Assembly: GCA_023450935.1 (NCBI GenBank)
Contig: JAEXGH010000016.1
Location: 1 to 64,000, forward strand
DNA: 64,000 bases
Reading direction: 5' to 3'
Origin: Verrucomicrobiota bacterium
GTDB taxonomy: Bacteria > Verrucomicrobiota > Verrucomicrobiia > Opitutales > Intestinicryptomonadaceae
Under the pieces are notes generated by a model, which did no database searches, was not told the DNA's origin, and saw only the letters and a program-made list of their open reading frames with translations. Below are positions 8,001 through 17,550 of the stretch, piece after piece. A program made the position numbers and the translations under genes. Position 1 is the first letter of the stretch; every line of letters begins with the position of its first letter.

Positions 8001-10376
8001 TTACAACCCCAAAATTCTGACCGTTACGCCGAACGACGTATTGTCTTCGCGCGTGGAACCGACTCTGTGCGAAATGTAGAACTCCGTAAGCCAAGTGTTG
8101 CCGATTCTCGTCTGGAAGGCATAACGCTGGAAAACGAAGTCGGAAAGCTCGGCGTCGTAGTGCCACGAACCGCGCACGCGGTAGCGTTCGGAAATTTTGT
8201 ATTCCGCCTGCGCGTAATACTGTTCGAAATAGTCCTTCAAATACGCCGAACCGACCGTGAGCGAGAAGATGTCGGTTTCCAAAAGCGTAATGTAGTTGTT
8301 GATTTCGGGCACGCAGGAGTGCTCGAAACTGAAGCGCGTAATTGTGCCCACATTCAGCCAGCGCGCGGGCGAAACCTGCGCGTTTACAAACAGGTCGGAA
8401 CGGCTCTGCAAAAATTCGTCGGCCGGATTCGACCAATACCTGTGCGCCAAAGGCGGCACGCGGCGGTTGAAGTTCAGGTCCTCGAAAACGTCCAAGCGGG
8501 CAAGCTCGCGCGAGCCGAATTCGCCGTCGCGCGTTTCGAAAACGTTGCGCACGCCCAGACGCATTGTGTTTAGCTCGTCTATATAGTCGGTGTCGCGCAT
8601 GGAGCCCAAGTCGAGAACAGACGGGCTTGTTGTGTAGTAGGGAATGTCTATGGGCGCAACCCTGTTCAGATTCTGCCCCGCCGACGGAATGTAGCGGTAG
8701 CTTACCATCGGAATCAGGTGGTGGCGGATTCCGTCAATGCCCATTGTTTTGCTTTGGAAATCGAACTGCCCCCACACGTCCATTTGGGCGTCGAAACCTA
8801 CCTGCCCGAGAACGCGCGTGTAGGATTCGTAGCCGCCCTGCGAAGCGTAGCTTGTAAGCCGCACGCCCGCAACGGGAGTAAATTTCGCCCAATCCGACAA
8901 CTGCATGGGGCGGTCGAGCCCCGCATAGCCGTCGAACCGCGCAGCTGTTATGGAGTCGGCGGGAAAATATACGAAATACGACGGGTCGGGATTATACTGG
9001 CGCAGGTATTCCGCCGACGCATATCCGCGCAAATACGCGCCCGTAGCCGCCAGTTCGATAGGCTGAAAATCGACACGCGCCTCCGGCAGACGCTGCTGGA
9101 CAAGCTCGAAATTATTCGGCGCAAAACGCGTAAAAAGCGACGCCGTCCACATATCGCCGTAGTATGTGGCCTCGGCGAAATTGTCGGGAATTTGGTTGTC
9201 GTAGAAGAAATCCTCGCGGAAGTCGCGCGTGACGAATTCGTCGTTCCACGCGCTGACAGAGGCGTTCAGCCCGATACGATCGTTGACAAGCTGGTTGTGG
9301 CGCATCTCGAAGAAATACCTGTTTCTGTCAATCCTGCGCCCGAGCGAATCCACGCCCAGAATGCCTGCCGAGCCGGTGTCGTTGATGTAGCCGAACTGCA
9401 TAAAACCCAACATTTTGTTTTCGGCTTTGTCCATTTCGTAGCGCAGCGCGGGTCCGGCCAAAACCGACCTTTTCGTGTAGCCGTCAAGAAGAATTCCGGG
9501 GGCGAAATCCTCAAAGCCCGTATAGTGGACAGTATTGCGCCAAGCCAAGCCGTAGTCGCCGTTTGACTCCACGCGGGTTTCTATGTCGAAAGGCACGTCC
9601 ATGTCTACGGAAAGTTCCACCTCGGGCAGATACAAGAACGGCACCGGACCTACGCGGAAAACAGTGTCTTGCATCGAAACTTTGCGCGTCTGCGCGTTGT
9701 ATGTCATTTTGGACGCTTTCGCCGAAAACGAACCGAAAGCGGGTTCGTTGAAATATGCCGTGGAATTTTCCAAAACGTATTTGTTGTCTTTCGCCGAAAC
9801 TTTGTCGGCGGCGACGAACAGCGGGAACGTGCCGAAACGCGTTGCGTCCATATTGCCCGTTTTGCCGTCTATTGAAATGTCGGCGGCGGAAGTTATCACG
9901 CGCGCTTTGTCTATTGAAATGCGGACATCGTCAAGCACGCGCGCCGAATTGCTCTTTTGCGCGAACGAAATTTTGCCCGCCTTGACTTCGAAAGACTTCG
10001 AGCCGAGCCTGACATTGCCCGTTCCGTATAGAACGCCCGAACCATCGGCGGCATAGTCGAACTTGTCGGCGGTAAGCTCCGGACGCCCGCCTTCGGCAAG
10101 CTTTGCGGCAATTCCCTTCTTGGGCTTGGATTTCGGCTTGTCTGATTTTTTCGGTTCCGAGCCGCCCGCGGTTTTCGCATTTTTGGAGCCGTCCCCAGCG
10201 CGCCGCGCATCGGCTTCTTTTTGGGCGCGTTCGGCGTCGAGCTTGCGCTGGTGCGCCAAAGACACCCACGGGACATCGGCCCTGTTCTCCGAAGACCGTT
10301 TCGCCCACGCTCCCGCCGGACATGCGGCAAGACACGCGCACAAAAACAGCCTACCAAATTTTATTAGTAAAATCAC
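8001..10376 (-). CDS. lptD: LPS-assembly protein LptD (outer-membrane organic solvent tolerance protein)
   Basis: LptD is the outer-membrane beta-barrel that inserts LPS into the outer leaflet. The 791-residue product starts at a GTG (10374-10376) with signal peptide ILLIKFGRLFLCACLAACPAGAWA. Next comes a Lys/Ala-rich linker (about residues 45-95) and an OstA-like jellyroll domain (LTADKFDYAADGSGVLYGTGN onward). The rest is a long barrel rich in alternating aromatic strands, ending with the strand TSFGVTVRILGL. No Shine-Dalgarno is visible before the GTG. A TATAGT box at 10382-10387 sits only 5 bases upstream, so a very short leader is possible. Presence of LptD supports an LPS-bearing outer membrane. 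Confidence 0.88.
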   Translation of the reverse strand: MILLIKFGRLFLCACLAACPAGAWAKRSSENRADVPWVSLAHQRKLDAERAQKEADARRAGDGSKNAKTAGGSEPKKSDKPKSKPKKGIAAKLAEGGRPELTADKFDYAADGSGVLYGTGNVRLGSKSFEVKAGKISFAQKSNSARVLDDVRISIDKARVITSAADISIDGKTGNMDATRFGTFPLFVAADKVSAKDNKYVLENSTAYFNEPAFGSFSAKASKMTYNAQTRKVSMQDTVFRVGPVPFLYLPEVELSVDMDVPFDIETRVESNGDYGLAWRNTVHYTGFEDFAPGILLDGYTKRSVLAGPALRYEMDKAENKMLGFMQFGYINDTGSAGILGVDSLGRRIDRNRYFFEMRHNQLVNDRIGLNASVSAWNDEFVTRDFREDFFYDNQIPDNFAEATYYGDMWTASLFTRFAPNNFELVQQRLPEARVDFQPIELAATGAYLRGYASAEYLRQYNPDPSYFVYFPADSITAARFDGYAGLDRPMQLSDWAKFTPVAGVRLTSYASQGGYESYTRVLGQVGFDAQMDVWGQFDFQSKTMGIDGIRHHLIPMVSYRYIPSAGQNLNRVAPIDIPYYTTSPSVLDLGSMRDTDYIDELNTMRLGVRNVFETRDGEFGSRELARLDVFEDLNFNRRVPPLAHRYWSNPADEFLQSRSDLFVNAQVSPARWLNVGTITRFSFEHSCVPEINNYITLLETDIFSLTVGSAYLKDYFEQYYAQAEYKISERYRVRGSWHYDAELSDFVFQRYAFQTRIGNTWLTEFYISHRVGSTREDNTSFGVTVRILGL

Positions 10377-10601
10377 GCAAAACTATACAATCTAAGCCCC
10401 GCTAAAAGACAAGTTTTTTTTGCTCTAATAAAGAGTCGGGGAACGCGCCGAAAACACTGGCACGAAAAAGAAGAAACGCCCAACCCCAAAACCTAAAAAG
10501 CACATTAAAGAATGTCCAGTTGCCGTTGGGGTTGAAACAACAAAACTTAGCCCTAAAACAAAGACGCATTTCAATAATTAAAAAAAACTTTAACTAAGCG
10601 C

Positions 10602-10640
10602 AAAGGCGCATTGGCTGCGGCAATCGCCGCCCCTTCAGGA
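10602..10640 (+). repeat. Hairpin repeat copy A
   Basis: AAAGGCGC, then ATTGGC-TGC-GGCAAT, then CGCCGCC. The palindromic core has one mismatch. It is one of at least eight related intergenic copies in this window. Confidence 0.7.
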
Positions 10641-10690
10641 ATCATAAAAGACGCCACTTCCGAAATTGTAAAAAAACTTAAACCAAAGAT

Positions 10691-10732
10691 AAAGGCGCAT
10701 TGCCTGCGGCAATCGCCGCCACTTTCGGAAAG
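10691..10732 (+). repeat. Hairpin repeat copy B
   Basis: AAAGGCGC, then ATTGCC-TGC-GGCAAT (perfect stem), then CGCCGCCACTTTCGGAAA. It is almost identical to the reverse complement of copy C at 25324. Confidence 0.75.
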
Positions 10733-10764
10733 TTAAAAAACGCCACTTTGGGAAGCATAAAAAA

Positions 10765-11598
10765 CTATAAAATGGATATAATTTTGTCGTAGGCTTCGTC
10801 TACGGAATCGACAAACGTGATGAGCTTTAGGTCGTCTTCTACAACTACGTCAGCATCGAGAAGAGCCTTGAAGTTCACTGCGCTGTTCCAAAATTTTTTG
10901 CCGAACAGAATTAGGGGAACGCGCCCGCGCGTTTTGCTTGTTTTAACGAGCGTCCAGACTTCGAAAAGCTCGTCGAAAGTCCCCGCGCCTCCGGGGAAAA
11001 CGACTACCGCCTTGGCAAAAAACAGCAGCCAGAACTTACGCATTAAAAAGTAGTTGAAGTTGAACCAAACGTTCTTGTCAACATACTCGTTGCGAGTCTG
11101 CTCGGAATCGATGTGTATGGTTGCGCCCACGCACTTGCCGCCCGCGGTATACGCGCCCTTGCTTGCGGCTTCCATAATTCCCGGGCCGCCGCCCGTCATG
11201 ATGTAGTATTTTTCCTCGTCGGGCAGACCGCTGCAATTGACCCATTCCTGAATACGGCGCGCAAGTTCCTCGGCGCAGGTGTAGTATTTCGACATGGCAA
11301 CCGCTTTTTTGGCAGCCTTGAGCTTCTGGGCGTAGTTTTTTGCGTTCGGGTTCTGCTTGACGCGCGCAAGTATTTCGGCGGCTTCTTGTTCGGACTTGAT
11401 GCGCGCCGAGCCGAAAAACGTTATTGTGTGCTGGACTTTGTTTTTCTCGAAAATGAAAGCCGGCATAAGCAGGTCGCGCTGTATTTTCAACAGGCGTTCC
11501 GACATATCGGAGAACACACATTCTATGGGTTGGCCTTCGGAGGAAAATACTTCCGATTTTTTAATTACCGAGCTGCTTTTTTTGGTGCTTTTTTTCAT
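10765..11598 (-). CDS. LOG-family nucleotide-monophosphate phosphoribohydrolase
   Basis: 277 residues from the ATG at 11596-11598 (MKKSTKKSSSV). A TTG 63 bases further up would only add a non-homologous head that runs across the previous gene's terminator. The two family motifs are clear: GGGPGIMEAASKGAY and FPGGAGTFDELFEVWTLV (the PGGxGTxxE box). LOG proteins cleave the N-glycosidic bond of AMP-type nucleotides (cytokinin activation in plants, general nucleotide salvage or stress response in bacteria). The N-terminal 75 residues form a charged extension, as in the longer bacterial LOG proteins. The physiological substrate is not known here. Confidence 0.88.
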   Translation of the reverse strand: MKKSTKKSSSVIKKSEVFSSEGQPIECVFSDMSERLLKIQRDLLMPAFIFEKNKVQHTITFFGSARIKSEQEAAEILARVKQNPNAKNYAQKLKAAKKAVAMSKYYTCAEELARRIQEWVNCSGLPDEEKYYIMTGGGPGIMEAASKGAYTAGGKCVGATIHIDSEQTRNEYVDKNVWFNFNYFLMRKFWLLFFAKAVVVFPGGAGTFDELFEVWTLVKTSKTRGRVPLILFGKKFWNSAVNFKALLDADVVVEDDLKLITFVDSVDEAYDKIISIL

Positions 11599-11624
11599 AT
11601 TGCAGAGAAAAACGTTTTTGGTTG

Positions 11625-11658
11625 GCAAAATAAAGGCGCGTCCCCTGCGGAACGCGCC
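11625..11658 (-). terminator. Rho-independent terminator after the lipoprotein gene
   Basis: On the minus strand GGCGCGT (11658-11652) pairs with ACGCGCC (11641-11635), followed by TTTATTTT. It lies 13 bases after the stop of the IPT/TIG-type lipoprotein. Confidence 0.75.
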
Positions 11659-11670
11659 CAAAAAACCTGA

Positions 11671-12570
11671 TTAACGGACGTTCAGCGGAATTACAACTTC
11701 CTTGAACCCGAACCCGTTTATGTAGATGAACCCGTTGCCCATTGCGCCCGCCTTGACGGGAACGCTAACCGAACTTTTGCCTGCGGGAACAACGACGTCG
11801 TCCATAATCAGCGAGCTGGGAATGTTCGTTTTTACGTCTATTACATAGCCTTCAGCGGGGGCTTTGAAGCCGATATTGAACTTCAAAATAGCCGTCTGGC
11901 CGCTTGCCAAGTCGAGATAGCGGGGGTAAACGCCCAAAGAAGCGTCGTCAACCTTGAACTTGCCGATGTCTATCTTGCCGCTGTCGGAAATAAGAACCAC
12001 GGGATACACCTTGCCCGATTCCACCGACGGGACGGTGAAACTGAGGTTCGTTTTGGAGACGAACTGCGTTTCCGCCTCGACCCCACCCAAAAGAATTCTA
12101 TCTGAAGGCGAGAAGCCCTTGCCCAAAACGGCTATTTTCGACCCCACATTGCCCCTCTGGCTTTCCATGTTCACAACATACTTCGACTGCGTTCTGAACT
12201 CGTAAACTTCCGAGCTTTTGATGCGGTTTTTGAGCTTTTGACCGCTCGCTATTTTGTTTACGGAATAGTCGAACTGGAAGAAATACTTTGCGCTGTCGCG
12301 CCCTTCGGGGAGGACGTAGTCATACGTATATACGCCGTTGCCCATATTTTTCATCGGGCGAACGGAGCCGTCGATTACAATGTAGGGCTTGAAGGAATCC
12401 TCGTTGACATCGCGGTCCTTGACGTCGGCTTTCATCGAAAGCGTGTATGTGCGCGAGGGGTTTTCGGGCATTACTTCGGGAGTGGTGTTCTTGACGGAGG
12501 AGCAGCCGCCGAAAAGCAACGCCGCAAACGCCGCCAAAATTGATGCAAATTTTACACTTTTCATATTCAT
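11671..12570 (-). CDS. Putative lipoprotein with an IPT/TIG-like domain
   Basis: 299 residues from the ATG at 12568-12570 (an ATG two codons later is equally possible). The N-terminus MNMKSVKFASILAAFAALLFGGCSS looks like a lipoprotein signal with the lipidated Cys near residue 22; the -3 residue is Phe rather than Leu. The middle segment (about 150-230; GSKIAVLGKGFSPSDRILLGG) has the look of an IPT/TIG immunoglobulin-like fold. The N-terminal third (DGSVRPMKNMGNGVYTYDYVLPEG) resembles a carbohydrate-binding or Ig-like module. It is probably anchored in the outer membrane or periplasm. It has its own terminator and is divergent from the radical SAM gene. Function unknown. Confidence 0.8.
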   Translation of the reverse strand: MNMKSVKFASILAAFAALLFGGCSSVKNTTPEVMPENPSRTYTLSMKADVKDRDVNEDSFKPYIVIDGSVRPMKNMGNGVYTYDYVLPEGRDSAKYFFQFDYSVNKIASGQKLKNRIKSSEVYEFRTQSKYVVNMESQRGNVGSKIAVLGKGFSPSDRILLGGVEAETQFVSKTNLSFTVPSVESGKVYPVVLISDSGKIDIGKFKVDDASLGVYPRYLDLASGQTAILKFNIGFKAPAEGYVIDVKTNIPSSLIMDDVVVPAGKSSVSVPVKAGAMGNGFIYINGFGFKEVVIPLNVR

Positions 12571-12679
12571 TATTTTTAATCTTTTCCCCCTTATAATTTC
12601 CCCCGCGCGCATTGCAAGTTTTTTTTGCGCATTCCGCACCCGAAAACGCGCCGCAAACGCCGCCCGAAAAAATCTTCTT

Positions 12680-12708
12680 TTGACAAACCGAGCGGGAAAT
12701 CATACATT
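12680..12708 (+). promoter_or_regulatory. Probable sigma-70 promoter for the HemW-like gene
   Basis: TTGACA (12680-12685), a 17-base spacer, then TACATT (12703-12708). The predicted start of transcription is about 8 bases before the ATG at 12724, giving a very short leader without a Shine-Dalgarno. Confidence 0.6.
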
Positions 12709-12723
12709 GTCTGAATCGGAAAA

Positions 12724-13863
12724 ATGCCAAAGCTTTACGAAAAATTCGGGGTCTACGTCCACGTTCCGTTTTGCGCGAAACCGTGCGGATACTGCCGCTT
12801 CTACAAGAAAATTCCGTCGAAACAAGACGTGGAATTCTACCTGCGCGCGCTCGAAACTGAAGCGGGGCTTTTCTTTGCCGAAAACCCCGACGCCCCGCGC
12901 CCCGATACAATGTTCTGGGGCGGAGGCACGCCGTCGGTTCTTTCGCCCGAACAAATAATGCGCGCCGCGGAAATTTTGGGTAGGCTAAAACCCGCGCAGG
13001 AATGGACAGTGGAAGTGTCGCCGTCGTCGATTGACGCCGAAAGACTGGACGCGCTCAAACAAGCGGGAGCAACGCGCATATCGCTGGGAGTGCAAAGTTT
13101 TTCGGAAAAGACGCTGCGCGAGCTCGGGCGCGCACACACACTTGAGGCCACGCTTTCCGCGATAGAGCTTGTAAAAAACGCGGGCTTCGCCCACTTTTCG
13201 ATAGACCTCATCTTCGGCTCGAAAACCCAGACTGCGGAGGATTTCGCCGCCGACCTCGAACGCGCAGCCGCCTGCGGGGTTGATCACATCAGCGCGTATT
13301 GTCTAGAGTTCGAAAGCGGGACGAGCGCGTGCGCGGGGCTCAAAACCGACGCCCAGCTCGAAAAAAACGCGACAGACGCGAGTCTGTTCGAACTTGCAAT
13401 GCGCCGCCTGCCGCAACTCGGCTTCGCCCAATACGAAATTTCGAACTATGCAAAAAGCGAGTCGGCGCGCTGCGCGCACAACCTTTCGACTTGGGCAATG
13501 GCGCAGTGGGTTGGGTTCGGTCCGTCCGCGGCGTCGCAATTCGGCGGATTCAGATACCGCAACAAACCGAACATGGCGGAGTGGGCGAATGCGCTGCAAT
13601 GCGGCAGGCACGCCCGCGAAGACATCGTGCCGCTCGACGACGCCGAAATGTTTTCTTCGGCTCTGATATTCGGGCTGCGCACAAACGCGGGCGTAGATTT
13701 TCCGACGCTCAAAACCCGTTTCCCCTCCGCAGACGCCGAAAAATACGAAGAGCCGATTCGGCGGCTCTGCGCGCAAAACCTGCTCGAGCGAGACGACGGA
13801 ACGCTGCGCCTTACATTCGAAGGCCGCCTGCTTGCCGACTACGTCGCCGTGGAGCTTCTGTAG
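12724..13863 (+). CDS. hemW: Radical SAM protein of the HemW / coproporphyrinogen III oxidase-like family
   Basis: 379 residues, start MPKLYEKFGVYVHVPFC. The 4Fe-4S cluster motif C-x3-C-x2-C is seen as CAKPCGYC at residues 17-24. The GGGTPS strand near 61 and the VSPSSID segment near 97 that follow are also typical. The family was long annotated as oxygen-independent coproporphyrinogen oxidase but HemW is known as a haem chaperone. Without the characteristic N-terminal residues of HemN (about 50 more) I favour HemW. It faces HrpB tail to tail, 25 bases apart. Confidence 0.85.
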   Translation: MPKLYEKFGVYVHVPFCAKPCGYCRFYKKIPSKQDVEFYLRALETEAGLFFAENPDAPRPDTMFWGGGTPSVLSPEQIMRAAEILGRLKPAQEWTVEVSPSSIDAERLDALKQAGATRISLGVQSFSEKTLRELGRAHTLEATLSAIELVKNAGFAHFSIDLIFGSKTQTAEDFAADLERAAACGVDHISAYCLEFESGTSACAGLKTDAQLEKNATDASLFELAMRRLPQLGFAQYEISNYAKSESARCAHNLSTWAMAQWVGFGPSAASQFGGFRYRNKPNMAEWANALQCGRHAREDIVPLDDAEMFSSALIFGLRTNAGVDFPTLKTRFPSADAEKYEEPIRRLCAQNLLERDDGTLRLTFEGRLLADYVAVELL

Positions 13864-13888
13864 CTTTACCGCCGCCGCGGAAGCGGAA

Positions 13889-16408
13889 TCAATACGGGTC
13901 GGTCGGCTTGAAATGCTTTGGATAGCGCGCCTTCAATTCCTTGCGGACGGCCTGCCATGAGGTTTTCCAGAACTCCGCCAAGTCCTGCGTAGTCTGGACG
14001 GGGCGCGAATTGGGCGCGAGAATTTCGAACGTTGGCTTTATCCTTCCGCCGCAAATTTTGAGCGAATTTTGGTTGAACGAAAACAAGTCCTTAAACGACG
14101 CCGCAACAACCGCGCGCATTGCGGAGGAGTCGTAGCGTATGCGCACGGGACGGCGGCGCGCCGAAACCTCCGCAAACTGCGGCGCGAACGACTCCACCGC
14201 CGCCAGCTGCCCCGCCGAAAGCCAGTCGCGCAGAGCCGCCATAACGTCGGCGTCGCGCACTTCCGAATACGACACGCACCCCGCGCACATCTGGCGGAAA
14301 ACGACCTCAAGCGCGTCGGCGTCGAGCGGCGGAATTTCAAGCTCGGGCGCGGCGCGGGAAACGAAGTTCACGCGCTCCACAAACCCGCGTTCGGCGTCGC
14401 CGAAATTCTTCAGAACAATGCCGCCGTCGGCTATTTTGGAGTAGAGCAAATCGGCGGCTTCGTCGGGCGAAACGTCGTAGGAGACTTTTTTCGAAAGGGG
14501 CAAATCGCCGAACATTTCCTCCGTTACGGAGCAGACGCGCTTCTGGTTTTCGTCGAACCCCGCCGACGTTTTCACGGAAAATTTTTCGGGAAAGACTTCG
14601 CGCAGACAATCTCTTGAAATCGGGAAAATGTCGGAGGCGGAAACCGCCGCGCCCGCCGCCGAATTTGTCTGCATAAGCGACATTGCAACAAACACGCTTC
14701 CCGCGTCGGGCGCATAGCGTTTCGACGCCTTGCGGATTTCGCCGCCTACCCCGCCCGCCATTCTGCACGCAAGAGTCCCCTTGTTTAGGCGCACGCCCAC
14801 CCTGTCGGGGAACGCCGCAAGAACGCACTTTGCAAGCGCGTTTTCCTCCGCCGATTCGCGCTCGGCGTCGAGACAGCCCCGCGCGAGCCTGTAGAAATCG
14901 GCGGCGTATACAAAAGCCTTGCGCGCGTTTGCCGCGTGTATGCCGAACTCCGAACAGAATTTTTGTGAAAACGAATTCTGCTTTGCAACCGCGCACAACG
15001 CCATAATTTCCTCGGGCTCGCTTTCGGCGGAGGCAAATTCGGCGCGTTCGCGCTCGCGGCGTTCGTCGGGAGCGTCGAGTTTTATGCGCCCCGCCTCGAC
15101 TGTACCCGCAAGCATTGCCGCATCGGCAAGACAGCCCCGCGCGGCGGCATCGACAAACATTCGCGCAAGCCTCGGCGAGCACGGGAAGCGAGCCATTTTG
15201 CGCCCGAGAGGCGTAATGCGCCCCTCCGCGTCAACCGCGCCCAGAAGCAGAAGGGTTCTGTGCGCCGCCGCAACCGATTTTTCGGGCGGTGTTTCGAAGA
15301 AATCGAGCGAATCGAAATCCGCGCCCGCCGCCTTCAGCCAAAGCATTGTCTGCGACAAATCTATGCGCGAAATTTCCGAAGTCGGCTGGCGCGCGAAAGA
15401 GCGTTCGTCGGCCTCGCGCCAAAGCCTTATCGCCGTTCCCGCGCGTGTTCTGCCCGCTCTGCCCGCCCGCTGGGCGGCGTTTGCAAGCGATATTTGCTCC
15501 ACAAGCAGCGTGTTCACCCCGCGGGCGAAATCGTAGCGCGCAACTTTTGCGAAGCCCGAATCAATCACGGTATCGACGCCCTCTATTGTAAGCGACGTTT
15601 CGGCGATATTGGTGCACACAATCACCTTGCGGGAGTCGGAGGCGTTCAAAATTTTGTCCTGCATTTCGGCGGGCATATCGCCGTAGAGGCTTAAAACCTG
15701 CATTCCGCGCGCCTGAGGGGTCTCGAGAATGCGCGAAACCGTCTTGTGGATTTCGTAGACGCCCGCCATAAAAACAAGAATGTTTCCTCCGCTTTCCGAC
15801 GCCGTTCGGGCGAACTCCCTTGCCGCGCAATCCCACACGGCAAGCCCCTTCCCCGCCAGAGGGGAATAGCGGATATCTATCGGGAACATTCGCGAAGAGC
15901 ACGAAAAAATCCGCGCGCTCATATACCGCGCCAGCGCCTCCGATTCCATCGACGCCGAACACGCAAACAACCGCAGTTTTGCGCCGCGCTTTTTCTGGAG
16001 CTTGAGCGCGAGCGCAAGCGAGATGTCGGCGTAGATGTTGCGCTCGTGGAATTCGTCGAAAACCACCGCCGAAACGTCGTCGGGCAGCGAGTCCGAAAGG
16101 AGCATTCTCGCGAGAATGCCCTCTGTCAGGAAAATTATTTTCGTGCGCTCGTTGTAGTGTTTGTCGAAGCGGATATGCCAGCCGACTTCGCCGCGCATTC
16201 CGAAAAGTTTTTCTATGGAAAACGCCAGCATTCTCGCCGCCACGCGGCGCGGCTGCAAAACAATAACGCGCCCGCCGAGCTTGCGCTGCAACATCACCGG
16301 AAGCGCAGTCGATTTTCCCGAGCCCGTTGGCGCGGACACAACAAAGCGTTCCTCCCCGCCGTCTATTGCGGAGTAAAGCCCGGATTCAATTTCTTCAATG
16401 GGGAGCAT
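13889..16408 (-). CDS. hrpB: ATP-dependent helicase HrpB
   Basis: 839 residues, the family length. Motif I is SAPTGSGKST (Lys32) and motif II is DEFHERN (118-124); DEFH instead of DEAH is normal for HrpB. VCTNIAETSLTIEGV and QRAGRAGRTRAGTAIRLW give the later helicase motifs IV-VI. The C-terminal third matches the HrpB-specific region. The enzyme is an RNA helicase-like protein of unclear cellular role in bacteria. The start MLPIEEIESGLYSAI gives a normal N-terminus. Confidence 0.93.
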   Translation of the reverse strand: MLPIEEIESGLYSAIDGGEERFVVSAPTGSGKSTALPVMLQRKLGGRVIVLQPRRVAARMLAFSIEKLFGMRGEVGWHIRFDKHYNERTKIIFLTEGILARMLLSDSLPDDVSAVVFDEFHERNIYADISLALALKLQKKRGAKLRLFACSASMESEALARYMSARIFSCSSRMFPIDIRYSPLAGKGLAVWDCAAREFARTASESGGNILVFMAGVYEIHKTVSRILETPQARGMQVLSLYGDMPAEMQDKILNASDSRKVIVCTNIAETSLTIEGVDTVIDSGFAKVARYDFARGVNTLLVEQISLANAAQRAGRAGRTRAGTAIRLWREADERSFARQPTSEISRIDLSQTMLWLKAAGADFDSLDFFETPPEKSVAAAHRTLLLLGAVDAEGRITPLGRKMARFPCSPRLARMFVDAAARGCLADAAMLAGTVEAGRIKLDAPDERRERERAEFASAESEPEEIMALCAVAKQNSFSQKFCSEFGIHAANARKAFVYAADFYRLARGCLDAERESAEENALAKCVLAAFPDRVGVRLNKGTLACRMAGGVGGEIRKASKRYAPDAGSVFVAMSLMQTNSAAGAAVSASDIFPISRDCLREVFPEKFSVKTSAGFDENQKRVCSVTEEMFGDLPLSKKVSYDVSPDEAADLLYSKIADGGIVLKNFGDAERGFVERVNFVSRAAPELEIPPLDADALEVVFRQMCAGCVSYSEVRDADVMAALRDWLSAGQLAAVESFAPQFAEVSARRRPVRIRYDSSAMRAVVAASFKDLFSFNQNSLKICGGRIKPTFEILAPNSRPVQTTQDLAEFWKTSWQAVRKELKARYPKHFKPTDPY

Positions 16409-16436
16409 TTGGACGAAAGCGCGGACGCGCTGAGCG

Positions 16437-17075
16437 TTAGTCGTCGAGTTTGAAAGAGCCGTCGAGAATCTTCAGGGACTTCTCAGCCGCCGAATTGACC
16501 TCCGACGCCCCATACGCGCCGCGCAGACACTCGAGCTTTGCGTTCTGCCGCAACAAGCCCGTTTTGCCGCCGTCCTCGAATTCGCGCGCGCCGATTGAAT
16601 TCATCATGCGTTTGGAATTTTCGGTGTAGAAAAAGTCCTGCTGGAAATCGTATTTAAGGAAAGCGTAGATGGGAGTCCAAACAACGCTCCTGTTTTCGAT
16701 TGTCCCCTTGTAGAAGTTGGAGACCCCCGAGGGCGTGCACACTTCCAGAACGAGCGTTCCCCTGTCCTCGTAGATGTAGCACAAAACCGACACCGAACGC
16801 CCCGAATTGGAGGTGAGTCTGCCCACGCCCGCGAGCTTGTCGGGAGAGATTTTCGAATACGTTATGCTTACGCGCCCGCCCGAAACTATGTCGCCGAAAC
16901 GCACCTGCTGCATGCCCGTCCAAGAGCCGCAATACGCCTCGAGAACGTCGGCGTTCGAAAAGAACATCGAGTTATCGAACGACGCCGAAAATATCGACGA
17001 TTTCTGTTCTTCCCCGAATGCCGCAACCGCCGCGCCCGCCAGAACGAGCAGCGCAACCGCAAGCCTTTTAAACAT
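16437..17075 (-). CDS. Secreted protein of unknown function
   Basis: 212 residues from the ATG at 17073-17075 (another ATG 15 bases upstream, with a deeper overlap, cannot be excluded). The N-terminus MFKRLAVALLVLAGAAVAAFG is a signal peptide, so the product is periplasmic or surface located. The mature part contains YCGSWTGMQQVRFGDIVSGG and an acidic C-terminal end (SFKLDD). I do not recognise a family. It overlaps the stop of the holin-like gene by 8 bases, so the two are probably co-expressed downstream of rarA. Confidence 0.8.
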   Translation of the reverse strand: MFKRLAVALLVLAGAAVAAFGEEQKSSIFSASFDNSMFFSNADVLEAYCGSWTGMQQVRFGDIVSGGRVSITYSKISPDKLAGVGRLTSNSGRSVSVLCYIYEDRGTLVLEVCTPSGVSNFYKGTIENRSVVWTPIYAFLKYDFQQDFFYTENSKRMMNSIGAREFEDGGKTGLLRQNAKLECLRGAYGASEVNSAAEKSLKILDGSFKLDD

Positions 17076-17550
17076 CAATAACGTCGTCATTGTCGCCAGA
17101 GTCCCCGCCGTTTTTTTTGCCCGAAATCTTCGTCCTGAAAACCGAAATGCGCTCGCTCCTGAACAGCTCGAGCGACCACCACAAAACCGACACCAAAAAC
17201 GACGCCCAAACCGCCGCCCAGTATGATTTCACCACTATTCCGTCGGGAATAATCTGCGCGCTCAGGTAGATTATGAACGCGTTTATAAACAGCATTCCGA
17301 ATCCCATCGTAAATATTATAAACGGCAGCGCAAACAGCACCAAAACGGGCTTTATCAGCCAATTCATAAACCAAATCAAAACCACCAGCGCCGCGAAATA
17401 GAAAAGGTTGCTGAACCCGATTGCCGATGTCGTTGCGCTTGCAAGCAGAAGCCCCAGCGCGTTCAGGCAACAGCTCTTCCAGAAGTTAAGCTCCACGCGT
17501 CTTGTGAGCCTGACTTTCGTCTTTGCGGAATAATCGTTATTTTCATCCAT
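17068..17550 (-). CDS. Small four-helix membrane protein, phage holin superfamily IV type
   Basis: 160 residues with four hydrophobic helices (about 28-48, 52-72, 78-100 and 112-130). The signature segment WFMNWLIKPVLVLFALP with TMGFGMLFINAFIIYLSA is typical of the mycobacterial-type phage-holin membrane family (PF04020), common on bacterial chromosomes away from any phage. The tail (RTKISGKKNGGDSGDNDD) is polar. The gene overlaps the rarA end by 8 bases. No lysis genes are near, so a holin role is unlikely; function unknown. Confidence 0.82.
   Translation of the reverse strand: MDENNDYSAKTKVRLTRRVELNFWKSCCLNALGLLLASATTSAIGFSNLFYFAALVVLIWFMNWLIKPVLVLFALPFIIFTMGFGMLFINAFIIYLSAQIIPDGIVVKSYWAAVWASFLVSVLWWSLELFRSERISVFRTKISGKKNGGDSGDNDDVIDV

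Larger units (their letters stand above)
10377..10764. other. Gene-free intergenic locus with hairpin repeats
   Basis: 388 bases between the LOG gene and lptD, both on the minus strand. No coding frame with family features is visible. It holds a 9-base inverted repeat (CAACCCCAA 10481-10489 with TTGGGGTTG 10526-10534), two copies of the GGCG-palindrome repeat (10602-10640 and 10691-10732), and fragments of it (GCCACTT-CGAAA near 10652 and GCCACTTTGGGAA near 10743). The lptD promoter must also lie here. Confidence 0.6.

Noticed and set aside
13889..16408. Damaged DEAH box in the helicase
   Set aside because: DEFH is the normal form in HrpB, so this is not a defect.
17068..17550. Prophage remnant because of the holin-like protein
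   Set aside because: No lysin, integrase or structural gene is near, and this holin superfamily is often found as a normal chromosomal membrane protein.
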